64,000 nucleotides of DNA from Chelonoidis abingdonii (lineage: Eukaryota > Chordata > Testudines > Testudinidae). Made by a program: the position numbers and the translations under genes. Under the pieces are notes generated by a model. The model was not told the origin of the DNA. It did no database searches and saw only the letters and a program-made list of their open reading frames with translations. Location of the stretch: assembly GCF_003597395.2 (NCBI RefSeq), contig NC_133769.1:48631106-48695105 (forward strand), read 5' to 3'. How positions within the stretch are numbered: position 1 is the first letter of the stretch; each line of letters begins with the position of its first letter. Positions 11,933 to 23,479 of the stretch are shown one piece after another.

Positions 11933-12064
11933 CCTCCTCCATAAGGAAGGAGAGAGCTGGGGGGGAGCCATGCCCGTGCTGGGCAGCTCAGTCGGGCCCA
12001 GCTCAAGTCAAGCAATGCAGCCCATCCATACTCGCCTGCACTCCAGATAGCGGTGCAGGCCAGC

Positions 12065-12702
12065 AAGGTTCCTTCCCCACGCGGACTTTAGAGTACAGAT
12101 ATGTAGGACCTGCATGAGAACTTCTAAACCTGAATTACTCAGCTTAGATCTGGTTTTGCTCCACCACTCCCAAATACTACTCCCTCCTGATTGTCTTGAG
12201 AGACTTCTTCACCACGTTCCGGTGAACACCAATCTAACCCCTTGGATCTTAACACAGAGGAGAATTTAACTATCCCCTTCTTCCCCCCCAATTCCTGGTG
12301 AGTCCAGATCCAATGCCCTGATCTTAAAACAAGGAAAAATCAATCAGGTTCTTAAAAAGAAGCTTTTAATTAAAGAAACAAAGTAAATCATCTCTGTAAA
12401 ATAGGATGGAACAATAACTTTACAGGTAATCAGATTCATAGAGCCCAGAGAACCCCTCTACCTTAGGTTCAAAGTTACACCAAACGAGGTAAAATCCTCT
12501 AGCAAAAGGAAATTTGCAAGTGAGAAAACAAAAATAAACTAAACCCTTGCCTGGCTGTTACTTACAGTTTGAAATATGAGAGACTTGTCAGAAAAGTTTG
12601 AGAGCATGGATTGATATCTGGCCTCTTAGTCCAAGAGCAAACAACCAAAACAAAGAGCACACAATAATGAAACAAAAGCCTTCCCCCACCACAATTGAAA
12701 AG

Positions 12703-12744
<42 letters not shown>

Positions 12745-12916
12745 CAAAAATGTTTCTATCATTGCATGATCTGTCCCCTTATTGGTCCTTTGGGTCAGGT
12801 GTCAGCCAGGTTACCTGAGCTTCTTAACCCTTTACAGGTAAAAGGATTTTGATGTCTCTGGCCAGGAGGGATTTTATAGCATTGTACACAGGAGGGCTGT
12901 TCCCTTCCCTTCAACG
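12065..12916 (-). mobile_element. Solo LTR-like insertion in DIRS copy 2
   Basis: The minus-strand reading starts GTTGAAGGGAAGGGAACAG and includes CACCTGTAAAGGGTTAA-like sequence (ACCTGTAAAGGGTTAAG near 12838), as in the plus-strand LTR at 47985. It has an AATTAAAAGC polyadenylation context near 12370 and closes near 12065 with AGGAACCTTGC. Its structure parallels the 5335-6205 insertion. It contains a 40-bp A homopolymer (T on the element strand). Confidence 0.6.
12703..12742. repeat. 40-bp A homopolymer
   Basis: Forty uninterrupted A residues within the LTR at 12065-12916. Its orientation inside an LTR (poly-T on the element strand) argues against it being a retroposon tail. The exact length may be a sequencing or assembly estimate. 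Confidence 0.9.
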
Positions 12917-12924
12917 CCTGATGC

Positions 12925-14850
12925 CCTTCAAGCAGCTCAGGAGATCCTGATGCTCCCGGTGCTGCCCACACCAGCTCCAGCGGTACCCCGGTCTCAGGGA
13001 AAACCCATGCTGAGACCTATGCAGGTGTCCCCACCTCAGTGGCACATCCCCCCATCGCTTGCCCACCAGAAGTCATCACACGTCAAGACTAGAGAGGCAG
13101 GCTCAGCAGAGCCCTCTTTGGTCTTCACACAGGGGGCACCAATCAAGGGACTCAAGGCGTATCTTGCCGGTAGATTGGCACAGACCCTCTGAGGCACACG
13201 CCACCCGGCAAGAACTCCCAGACCGGCCCCGATTGTCTCCAAGGGCCCGGTACCAATCACGGGACTGACCGGCGATCAGAGATTACCATTCACTGGGCCA
13301 TCATTGCCCATCTCCTAGCAGTAGGTCATCCTATTCAGGAAGAGCCTCCCAGCAACCGGCTTGTATTAGCTCCCGGTCCTGTTCAACATCCCAGTACAGG
13401 TCAAGTAGTGTGAGGTGTGGGTCGCTGGGTCTCCAATGCAGATCCACCGAACACTATCAGTCCCCGAGATCCCGACCAAGACACCTGTCTCATTCGGACA
13501 GGTTGCCTTCGGGATACAGTGACTGGCACCAGTCAGGCAACAGCCACTGCTCCACCCAATCCTGGTAACCTGGTACCGGCCGCTCCATTTAAACCTCTGG
13601 CATGAAGCAAAGTTCCCTGACCACAGGTCAAGCCCCGATACCTGCAGTGCTGCCTACATCATCAGCATCGAAACTTGTACCATGGCCCCAGATGCAGTGG
13701 CCAGTGCCATTGTACCTATGTAACCATTGGGGGTTCACCCAACCCTCCCTGGTGTTGGGAGCCTCGGAGAGGCCAGCGGCTTCATTATACCATCCCCCTC
13801 CAGTGCTTTAGACTTTGGGGGTAAGACCCCACAGATCCAGGAAGACCCAGGGGAGCAAGCTACTGGACCACCAGTGGAAGTAGAGGTCCCTGCAGCACTG
13901 GTGTTGTCTTCATTGTCGCCAGATGAGGCTATCACGGGGCCCCCTCATCCAGTTCCTCAAGATGACACCAAAGTGTACCACGAACTTTTGAAAATGGTCA
14001 CATCCATCCTGGGGCTTCAGGCAGAGGAACTGGAAGAACCCTCGGACTTCCTGTTTGATGTCCTCAGCTCCTCAGTTCCTGCCAGGGTGGCCCTACTCTT
14101 TCATGAAGGAGTTTCCAAAATCACTAGTGCCCTGTGGTAAACCCCCTTTTCCCTGGCCCCTATCTCTAAGAGGACTGAACACAAGTACTTTGTGCCAACC
14201 AAGGGGCATGAGTACTTATACTCCTACTCAGCCCCCAGTTCCCTTGTGGTAGAGGCGGTTAACCACAAACAGAGGCAAAGAGAAGCAAAGATAGCCCAGG
14301 GCCACCCCCAAAAATAAAAACCTAGAGAACTGGATCTCTTTGGGCGTAAGATTTATTCATCTTCCAGCCTTCAGCTGAGAGTGGCCAACTACCAAGCCTT
14401 CCTGGGATGATATGACTTTAATGTGTGGCAAGCCATGGCCAAGTTCGAAGGGTCACTTCCCTAGGCTTCCAAGAAGGAGTTTCAAGCAATCCTCAGTGAT
14501 GTCGGATATCGCTGATGCCTGCACCATGGCTTCCACTATCTCCATGCGGCAAGCCTCCTGGCTGCTCCTCTCTGGGTTGCCCTCTGAGTCTCAGCAGTCA
14601 ACGAAGGACTTGCCCAAGGACTCCCACACCACCCTGAAAACCCTGGGTCTTTATGTCCCAACCCTGGCGCGTAAGTGGTTCAAACCACAACAGCCTCTGG
14701 GCCAGGGAAGCGAACCTCGGCAGGACCAGCACCACAAACGTGCCAAGGGCTACAAGCACCATCTGAGCTACCCACCTTCACCCTCTGCCCAGTCGGGCTC
14801 GGGGTGCGCACCTTGGCTACCTCCAGACACAGGGGATGTAGTCCCAAAGG
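12925..14850 (+). pseudogene. DIRS copy 2 gag remnant, 3' part
   Basis: Pro/Ser-rich segments run from 12.95 to 13.9 kb. A longer open frame at 13727-14140 has LVLSSLSPDEAITGPPHPVP and an FLFDVLSS segment. At 14.34-14.5 kb comes the conserved gag block LRVANYQAFLG, FNVWQAMAKFEG and KKEFQAILSDVG. At about 14.53-14.6 kb MRQASWLLLSGLP closely matches the DIRS gag motif. Frames change repeatedly. Confidence 0.65.
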
Positions 14851-14854
14851 AGGC

Positions 14855-15440
14855 AAGGTTGCATGTCAAAGAGCTCCAAGCAGTCTGGCTGGCAGAGTCT
14901 TCCTGCCCCACCTGTCGGGCAAGGTGGTACAAGTCCTGACGGACAGCACGGCCTCGATGTTCTACATCAACAGGCAAGGGGGAGCATGCTCATCAGCTCT
15001 CTGTCAAAAGGCACCCCATCTATGGGACTTCTGTATCAGCCACAAAATCCACCTAGAAGCTTGTCACCTTCACAGTGTCAAGAATATGCTGGTGAAACAG
15101 CTCAGCAGGGACTTCTTCTCTCACCACGAGGGGTTGCTCCATCCAGAGATAGCCTGCATGATCTTCCAAAGGTGAGGAACTCCCCAAGTGGACCTGTTCA
15201 CTACCAGACAGAACAGAAAATGCCCCCGGTTTTGTTCTCGGCAAGGTCTGAGCAAGAGCTCCCTCTCCAATGCCTTCCTCCTGTTGTGGTCAGGGAACCT
15301 GCTGTATGCATTCCCTCCGATTCCACTCATCAGCAGGATCCTGGCAAAGATCAAGAGAGACAAAGAGCAGGTTGTCATGATCATCCTGGCGTGGCCTCGC
15401 CAGCATTGGTTCGGCATGCTCAGGAACTTGTCAGCAGTCC
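14855..15440 (+). pseudogene. DIRS copy 2 RNase H and linker remnant
   Basis: The region reads HVKELQAVWLA, then KVVQVLTDSTASMFYINRQG, then SALCQKAPHLWDFCISHKIH and NMLVKQLSRD, which is the DIRS RNase H signature order (Asp and LSR motifs). QVDLFTTRQNRKCPRFCSR and GNLLYAFPPIPLISRILAKI follow. Frame switches at about 15.18 kb and several stops disable it. RT palm motifs are absent upstream, so this copy lost its RT by deletion. Confidence 0.75.
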
Positions 15441-15458
15441 CACCCTGGCCCCTGCCCA

Positions 15459-16560
15459 ATGCCTGGACCTGCTGTCCCAGGACCATGGTCAATTCCGACA
15501 CCCCAACCTCAAGTCCCTCCACCTCTTGGCATGGATGCTGTGTGGCGGAACCCAGAGGAACGGATCTGTTCGGAAATAGTCCAACAGGTCCTTCTGGGGA
15601 GTAGGAAGCCCTCAGCCAGACTGACTTACCTGGCCAAGTGGAGGAGGTTTTCTCACTGGGCATCCAAACGTGGCATCTCTCCCTCATATTCTTTCATACA
15701 GACTGTCCTGGACTACCTGCTCCATTTGAGGAACCAGGACCTGGCACACGCTTCCATTAGAGTGCATCTCGGGGCCTCTTTGCTTTTCATCCACTGATCC
15801 AAAGACAGACAGTGTTTTCTCATGTCACGATGGTCTGATTTTTGAGAGGGTTCGAGAGGCTCTTCCCACAGATGTGAGCTCCTGTCCCGCAGTGGGATCT
15901 TAACTTGGTCCTCTCTAGGCTCACTGGCGTGCCCTTTGAGCCGCTGGGCTTGTGCTCCTTTTCCAACCTCTCATGGAAGGTCTCATTCCTAGTGATGTCG
16001 GTGAGATGGGTCTCTGAAATTAAAGCTTTGACTTCAGAAGACAAGGCTCAGCTGCGGCCCCACCAGGCCTTCCTGACGCAGGTGGTATCCATATGAACCA
16101 GGACATCTTCCTCCTGGTGTTCTGTCCCAAACTGCACAAGACCAGTGAAGAGAGGTGTCTTCACATGCTGGACATCTGAAGGGCGTTGGCTTTTTATTTA
16201 GAATGTACCAAGCCTTTCCATAAATCAACTCTGCTCTTCATCACTACAGTGGATAGAATGAAAGGCCTTCCCATGTCCTCCCAAAGGATTTCCAGTGGGA
16301 TTACCTCGTCCATAAGGACCTGTTATGATCTTGTGGGGGTTCCGCCGCCGCCGATTGTCAGAGCCCACTTGATGAGAGTACAGGCATCTTTGGTGGCCTT
16401 CCCATCCAGGGCATCTGTAGAGCTGCAACATGGTCCTCTGTCCACACGTTCACAGCTTCTTATGCCATCACTCAGCAGGCCAGAGATGATGCTGGATTTG
16501 GCAGAGCTATGTTGTAATCGACATGTCCATGAATTCCTATCCACCTCCAGGGGTACAGCT
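15459..16560 (+). pseudogene. DIRS copy 2 tyrosine recombinase remnant
   Basis: A clean frame at 15459-15797 gives SRKPSARLTYLAKWRRFSHW, then DYLLHLRNQDLAHASIRVHL, the N-terminal (core-binding) part of a DIRS tyrosine recombinase. Further segments are LRPHQAFLTQVV at 16.04 kb and a decayed C-terminal part with ATWSS/HTF-like sequence near 16.40-16.45 kb. The catalytic Tyr frame is not intact. Confidence 0.75.
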
Positions 16561-16567
16561 TTAGAGT

Positions 16568-16905
16568 CACCTAATATGAAATGGACATGAGCAAGCACTT
16601 GAGGAAGAAAAAACAATTACCTTTTCTCTAACTGGTGTTCTTCGAGATGTGTTCCTCATCTCCATTCCACATCCTGCCATCTTTCCCCAGATTTCCGGCA
16701 AGAAAGAACTGAACTGAGTGTGCGGGGAGCCAGCGGTGCCCCTTATACCGTGCCATGCGGGTGCCACTCCAGAGGCCACCAGATACTGCTGAGGGAAAAA
16801 CTTCTGGCACTGGTGGTAAGCATGTGGTAAGCACACACACCTAATATGGAATGGACATGAGCAACATATCTCGAAGAACACCAGTTATGAAAAAGTTAAC
16901 TGTCT
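16568..16905 (-). repeat. Right inverted terminal repeat and internal complementary region of DIRS copy 2
   Basis: The sequence AATGGACATGAGCAA occurs twice in direct orientation (about 16577 and 16850), and CGAAGAACACCAGTTA at the outer edge mirrors AACTGGTGTTCTTCG at 16630. This is the internal complementary arrangement DIRS elements use to complete their ends. It inversely matches 9225-9400. Confidence 0.7.
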
Positions 16906-17419
16906 TTTCTTCATTAAATGGGTTCACAAATTTCTTGAACTGCTCAGCATTTACTCTAACAGGAATCACATGTTCAGTGCATGATCTTCACTCTTATGAA
17001 GAATGCATTGGCCTCCTACTATGAGGCTCAGGAACCACCAAACTATATTTAGATCACTTGAGTAGGTGATTCTTCACAAATACGTCTCAGTTCCCTTCTG
17101 TGAATAAGACTTTTCTTTCAGCTCAGTCTTACTTTCTTCGCCCTCCCCCCGTCCCATTCACTCCACCATTGGTAGGAGCTGAGAAATATTTTTTTTCACT
17201 TCAGTGACAAGTTTTTCATTTTAGTTCTACAGTAGAATCCAATTAATCAAATTCCTGTTAAAAATGTGTCTGCTTACTTGAACCTGAGAAAATGGCTTCA
17301 GGACAAACCAATATGAATTAATGAATAGCAGTGGCAAATCTAAAGACAATGTTCTCCTGATAATTACCAGCATATATTTAGGGCAGAATAGGGGACATGT
17401 TGACTATTGAAGAACTAAC

Positions 17420-17860
17420 CCATGGCAAAAAAGGCAAGCAGCAGGGGATAGGCAAGATCCAGAAAGAAGGAAGTACAGAAAGGGGATGTAAACAGGATTT
17501 AGGAAGGCAAAGATTAGAAGTAGGAGACACAAAAGTTGAAGGGCAAAGGGGAGGAAGCAGCTGAACAAGGAAGAATAGGAGTTGGGATAGGAATAGAATG
17601 GAGGGACTGAAGAGCAGCAGTGAGAAAATGGAACAGAGAAAATAACAGGAAGAACAAGGGGAAGGAAGGAATCAGTTCTGTCGAGATAAAAGAACGAACG
17701 CTGTTGCAGTTTAAACAAAAAGGGATAAGAGTTGTGTTTTTTTAAAGAAGCAGAAAAAGAGAGACAGAGAAGGGAAAGAAAGTGGAAATGGAAGTAGAGA
17801 AAATCAGAATAAAGAAATGTAAGCAGGAAAAGAAGACACAGGCAACTTTTAGGTTAGTGA
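17420..17860 (+). repeat. Purine-rich tract, about 440 bp
   Basis: The plus strand is strongly A/G-biased (GAAGGAAG, AGAAAAAGAGAGACAGAG and so on) with few pyrimidines. The antisense ORF over 17404-17718 is a Ser/Phe/Leu-rich artefact of this bias. No gene is supported. Confidence 0.6.
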
Positions 17861-19039
17861 TTTTTTTATGTCTTACTAGATTTTGTAGTGTGTGTATATA
17901 TAAGTTACAGAAAAGGAAGCACCAGGGATATACCTCTACACCGCTCCTGACAGTGCATACATATGAATGTGTGCTCAGAATATACCTACTTTCTTTCTTG
18001 CTTTGACCTGCATGAGGACATTAATTCCTTGTCCTACCTCCTGGTGCATCACATCACCACCAGATAATGCAGTCTCAAAGCAGCAGATGAGGAGATCTTT
18101 GACAACAGTCACCAGAATTGGTGAGCTTCTCACTGCTAGTTTACTTTAATCTCGCCTTACCTTAAGGGTTTTTATAATAGTGTATTTAAATGCTTTGGTC
18201 ATAACTTATTTTAAAAGAATTGAATGAAATGAATTATAGGAATTAACTAACTCATTACTGCCTGAAATGAGGCCATGTGACAAATCAATAATAAGTTTCT
18301 ATTATTTTCCCATTTAGTGGGTACTGAGATCTGAGAACACTGTTAACAGTAGGAAGTTAATAAGTTCAACAGACATCATAATTTCTCCGCCAAGAATTGT
18401 CTTGACAGATCTCCATTCTTGGGCTACAAGCCCCAAAATCATCAAGAATACAAGAATAGCAATTCACGGATCTGTTTGTTACTATATACTCGGGAGCCAG
18501 GGCTGCTTCCACTATAGTCAGTAGTTTTCAAAATGATCACTTGCTTCAGTTGTACTGCAGTATGGTTAATTATATCAGGTCAGTTTGTAGATTAGCTGTA
18601 GTTTCAAAACCTTAGTTTTTAAAACCTTAAGTAGTGTTAATACTGTTTTAAATTGGTTAGTTCTAATCAGTTTCCTGATTTAAAGTTGACTAATCTCATA
18701 TCAGATCCAGATAAAATATCTACCATTAAACAGTATGTGCCATGTGGTAATAAAGTTTCTGTAAAGGACCAGCACACCAGTTTCCTTGAGTTTCTGGGAG
18801 AAGACCACTTCTTGATGGGGTACTCAGTTTGCGCTGGGCGATGCTGTTACCAAAAGGATGCTGTCTATATGGCTGTCAGATTATATTCCTCATTTCTGTG
18901 ATCTTGCTGGCCCAAAGGCTTTGTCAAGGCTTACTTGATCCAAGGTGAGACTGCTACCACAAGTTTTAGAGTGGTAGCAGTTTTTTTCTCCTGCTGATAA
19001 TAGCCCACCTTAATTGATTAGTCTCGTTAGGGTTGGTAT

Positions 19040-19195
19040 GGCACCACCTATGTTTTCATGTTCTCTGTGTATATGTGTATCTTCCTACTGTATTTTCCAC
19101 TGCATGCATCCAATGAAGTAGGTTTTAGCCCACAAAAGCTTATGCCCAAATAAATGTGTTAGTCTTTAAGGTGCCACAAGTACTCCTTGTCTTTT
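19040..19195 (+). repeat. Dispersed repeat with hammerhead-like hairpin, possible Penelope-type 3' end
   Basis: The segment around 19103-19190 holds TGCATGCATCCAATGAAGTA, a hairpin loop (TTTTAG between pairing arms), then CCCACAAAAGCTTATGC, AATAAATGTGTTAGTC and GGTGCCACAAGTACTCC. I recognise this 3' unit from many amniote loci. The order ATGA-stem-AAA resembles a decayed hammerhead core (CUGAUGA..GAAA) as known from Penelope-like elements. Family assignment is tentative. Confidence 0.45.
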
Positions 19196-20434
19196 TACTG
19201 CTACCACAGTTTACCTCACAGACATCTCCATCTGTCCAGACAAATGCAGCTACTTGGCACATTCACCACATTATTGCTTGGATTTGGCCTCTAGGAAAAC
19301 ATCCTGTTTCAGATTCTCCATCTTCAAGAACCTGTTTTCAAAAAAGGGAGGGCAAACTCTGTCTTAAATAAACTCCCTCTTCTCAAGATATTGATCTCGT
19401 TGCTGGGAATAAAACTGTTGAAACAGACACCAGTGACAATGATGCCGATTGCCCAGTACATTTTGGCACCACTGCCAATTCTGTATCATCATAAATAGAC
19501 TTGACACTGGCGTTAGCACAAGCTCCTCCAGCACCAACAGTGACTTCATCAGAGCCAGCACCAGTGTCCCAACTCCAGGATGACACTGAAAGGAAGGGCC
19601 AAGGAGAGATCAGATATGGCTGCAAGCATAGAGGCACTGCCTCACAGAGAACAGAAATTATTCCGTCAAGGGCAGGGCACTTCAGTTCTTTTCCAAGGGA
19701 ATGGCACTAAGTAAGCCAGCATCGGCACAGAAAAAGGTGCCAGCACTAGCCATGATGCCAATTACAGCACTGAGGTATGCCCTCATGGAACCCTGTTGAT
19801 CCCTTCAGGGACCTCATTGGTACCAATGTAATTAAGCCTCCTTTATTTTATAGAAAGCTGTCCAACCCTCAGAGATTAAATAGAAACCAATCTGAGCCTC
19901 TGCACTGGACTTAAATTTATTCCTTTCAAGCTCCAATTTTGACTCTGGTAGATGATCACTTCTGGCAGATTCATCAACTTAACCCATATTTTGGAGTATT
20001 TTTGTTCATGCATTCTGAAATATAAAATATTGACTAGAAACATGTCAGTCATTGGCTTTCTTTGCACCATTAATTTTATCTATTAAGAATGATGTTCCAG
20101 ACCTATCTACACAAATGATAATACTGCACTAACGCTTTTTTCATCGCCTACTCTCTGATGTTAGATGGAAAGTTTTTGGAAAGAAGGAACATGTTTTGAA
20201 GATCCCTTATACAAACTTCTTTGGGGATTAATTTCCTTTCTGTATGTGTTTCACAAAATGGCAAAGGTCTTGAAGATTCACAGCATTTTAACTGTTCATG
20301 AGATTTCCTCCCAAAGCATTTTCTAATGGGTAATTCTTTTCAATAGGATTCATCAATGCCAGCATTCCTAAAAATGTCAGATTGTAGCCTTTTGTGAGCA
20401 TTCTCAGTGCTGCTTAATTATTGCATGGCACTTG

Positions 20435-22580
20435 GGCCTGGTCTACACTACACGTTTAAACTGATTTTAGCAGTGTTAAACCAATTTAACGCTGCACCCG
20501 TCCACACAACGAGGCCCTTTATATCGATATAAAGGGCTCTTTAAACCAGTTTCTGTACTCCTCCCCGACAAGAGGAGTAGCGCTGAAATCGGTATTACCA
20601 TTGATTATTTACATCATATCCCTGGTTTATTAGGTAGTTTGGTGGGCCCGCTATCATTATCTGACCTTCGTCTATCTCGCCTCTTCGGCGGTCTATCACA
20701 GGCGCAGTGCACCATTGTGACCGTCTGGACAGCAATCGAACTCGGATGCACTGGCCAGTGAGACAGGAAAAGCCCTGCGAACTTTTGAATTTCATTTCCT
20801 GTTTGCCCAGCGTAGAGCTTCTGATCAGCACGGGTGCGATGCAGTCCCAAATCCAAAAGAGCTCCAGCATGGATGTACGGAGCCTGGATCTGATCGCTGT
20901 ATGGGAGGGCAAATCGTTCTATCAGAGCTCCATTCCAGAAGACGAAATGCCAAAGCATTTGAAAAATCATCCAGAGGCCACAGCAGGACTTCAGCATAGG
21001 GCTGCGTGAAAGCGTAACGGAAAGCCAAAGAATCAAATGGACCGCTCATGAGGAAGGGAGGGGGACTGAGGACTCCAGCGTATCCCACCATCCCCACAGT
21101 CTCCAAAAGTATTTCATATTGGCTGAGCTCCAAATGCCTGTAGGTCAAAACACATGTCCGGGGGTTCAGGTATAGCTTGTCAATTTACCCCCCCCATGAA
21201 AGAAAAAGGAAAAAATCATTTCTGACTTTTTGTTATATTGTTCACCCTATGCTACTGCATGCTGCTGGTAGACGCGGTGCTTGCAGCACTGAAACGCCAG
21301 ACCCTCTCCGCTCCCTCCCGGTGGCAATGATGTACAGATATGACTGCTATTCCATCGTATCATCAGCCCGTCATTGCTTCTTGGCTGGCCTCAGGTTAGG
21401 TCGGCCGGGAGCCTGGTAAAAATTAGGAATGACTTCCGCTCGATTCCAGTAGATCGTAACAAACCGGCTTGGTAACCGTCTTCATCATAGCAATGGGGCT
21501 GAGTTCCCTCAGCCCCCCCCCCCCTTTCATGTTCTAAAGAAAAGAATTCTGTACTGCCTGGAATCATAGCAGCGGGATGCTGGGGCTCCCTCCCCCACCA
21601 CCGTATTAATGTCCGCCTGGACATATCATAGCAGCTGGAGGCTGACCTCCCCTCATTTTATGTATCTCACTAACAGTCAGTGTTTCTGTATTCGCATTCT
21701 TTATGATTCAGTCACACATAATAGGGGCACCTGCAATAGTTAGCCCAGGGGTGGGGGGGCAGGGAAGCATAACGGGTGAGGGTTGTTGCAGGGGCACCCC
21801 TTAGAATGGCATGTATGCAGGATCTGACACGGAGCGGCTGTGCTCTCTGGTACACTGGTTCTCTAGCACACTTGCCCCATATTCTAGGCAGGACTGTATC
21901 TATTTTTAGATACAACATAAAGGAGGAAATGACCCGGGGAATCATTCCCATTTTTGTCTTTGCGCCCCCGGCCGACCTCAGCCAGGAGCAGCCATGACAG
22001 CAGCAGATGGTACAGAACGTCTGATAACCGTCATCTCATTGTCAATTTACAGTGGCATGGCAGATGGTACAGAACAACTGATAACCGTCTCTGCTATCTT
22101 GCAGAGGCAAATGAATGCTGCTGTGTAGCACTGCAGTACTGCCTCTGTCAGTGGCATCCAGTACACATACGGTGACAGTGACAAAAGGCAAAACGGGCTC
22201 CATGGTTGCCATGCTATGACATCTGCCAGGCCAATCCAGGGAAAAAGAGCACGAAATGATTGTCTGCCGTTGCTTTCACAGAGGAAGGAATGAGTGACGA
22301 CATTTACCCAGAACCACCCGCGACACTATTTTTGCACCATCATGCACTAGGATCTCAACCCAGAATTCCAGTGGGCAGGGGAGACTGCAGGAACTATGGG
22401 ATAGCTACGGGATAGCTACCCACAGTGCAACGCTCCAGAAATCGACGCTAGCCTCGGTACATGGACGCACGCCACCGAATTAATGTGCTTAGTGTGGCCG
22501 CATGCATTCAACTTTATACAATCTGTTTTACAAAACCGGTTTATGTAAAATCGGAATAATCCCGTAGTATAGACATACCT
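20435..22580. mobile_element. PIF/Harbinger-like DNA element, copy B (about 2.1 kb)
   Basis: Its left end GGCCTGGTCTACACTACACG and inverted right end (CCCGTAGTATAGACATACCT) match copy A. TTG triplets flank it at 20432-20434 and 22581-22583. The TTTATATCGATATAAAGG palindrome is retained near 20520. A fossil Myb/SANT-like frame around 20.87-21.0 kb reads RSLDLIAVWEGKSFYQSS and PEDEMPKHLKNHPEA. It aligns collinearly with copy A over the whole length, with many small indels. No transposase was recognised. Confidence 0.65.
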
Positions 22581-23479
22581 TTGGTTACCTTTGTGATAGG
22601 CACTTTACATACCTGAATATCTCTCTTCATTCTACTTCAGCCACACCATCTATTTGTTTAAAGAATGAAAGAATCTGTCACATTCAGTCCCTTTCATTTT
22701 CAGTGCTAAATCCAGGTCTAACGTTTAATTAGTACTACAGTAGACCAGTTCTGTAACTGTGTGGCAATCATCTTCCAGCATCTTTGATTGGAGCCCTTAC
22801 ATCACATTAATTACAGCGAAATTATCTAAACAATTCTTTCCTTTAAGTTTTAAAAATGGTTTGGTATTTTCCAGCATCTCTTAGGGTTGCATGAATGTAA
22901 CTAATTCCTCTGTTGGGTTAATAATTTCAAACATTTTCTAAATGTTCTCATTCTTAATTTTGGATTTTTTCTTTAAAATAAAAGATAAATGCCTGCTTCT
23001 TAGGTCATTTGTTGTATCTAGCTGGCAATGCAGGATTGTTCTTCACTATATATTTGCAAGTGCTTTTATGTGGTTTATTTTTTAAATATCTCAAATGTTT
23101 TTGAAAAAAAAATTTAATAATCTTATTACGAAAAAGCTTTGAGGTGAGTACCAGAAAGAGTCTTACTGTCAGGAAAGTCTTCCAATTATTCAGCCTAAAT
23201 TTCCCTCTCCTAATTTCATCCTGTAACTCCAAATTAAATTCCCTTTTACAATCCTAAAGAGTTGCTCTCTAGCCTTGATTATTGACTACATCCTACAAAT
23301 ATTTGTAGATAGTTCACACACACTTTTATATACTACATATCCATAGTAAAATCTTAAATTTACCTTTCAGGGCAGGATTATCTTTTTATTCTAATAGAGA
23401 TGATTTCCTTTCCTAGATGAAAGTAAGTAGAACTACTATTAGATTCATGGGTAATTTACCATTCCCCTCTCTTCCCATA

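Larger units (their letters stand above)
9191..16905 (+). mobile_element. DIRS-type retrotransposon, copy 2 (near full span, nested insertions)
   Basis: Terminal repeats at 9225-9400 and, inverted, at 16690-16880 match closely, with GCTCATGTCCATTCC, GTGCCAGAAGTTTTTCCCTC and GGCACGGTATAAGGGGCAC in both. Between them lie a gag remnant (split by a Harbinger-like element, a CR1 tail and an LTR), RNase H and a tyrosine recombinase. The reverse-transcriptase domain appears to be missing: the gag C-terminus at about 14.8 kb runs almost directly into the RNase H motif HVKELQAVWLA at 14.86 kb. It lies immediately beside copy 1 in the same orientation. Confidence 0.8.

Noticed and set aside
17404..17718. 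104-codon hydrophobic minus-strand ORF
   Set aside because: It is the complement of a purine-rich tract, giving Phe/Leu/Ser bias; no start context or homology.
18653..18901. 82-codon ORF with protein-like look
   Set aside because: No recognisable motif, splice context or continuation; length is within chance for AT-rich intron.
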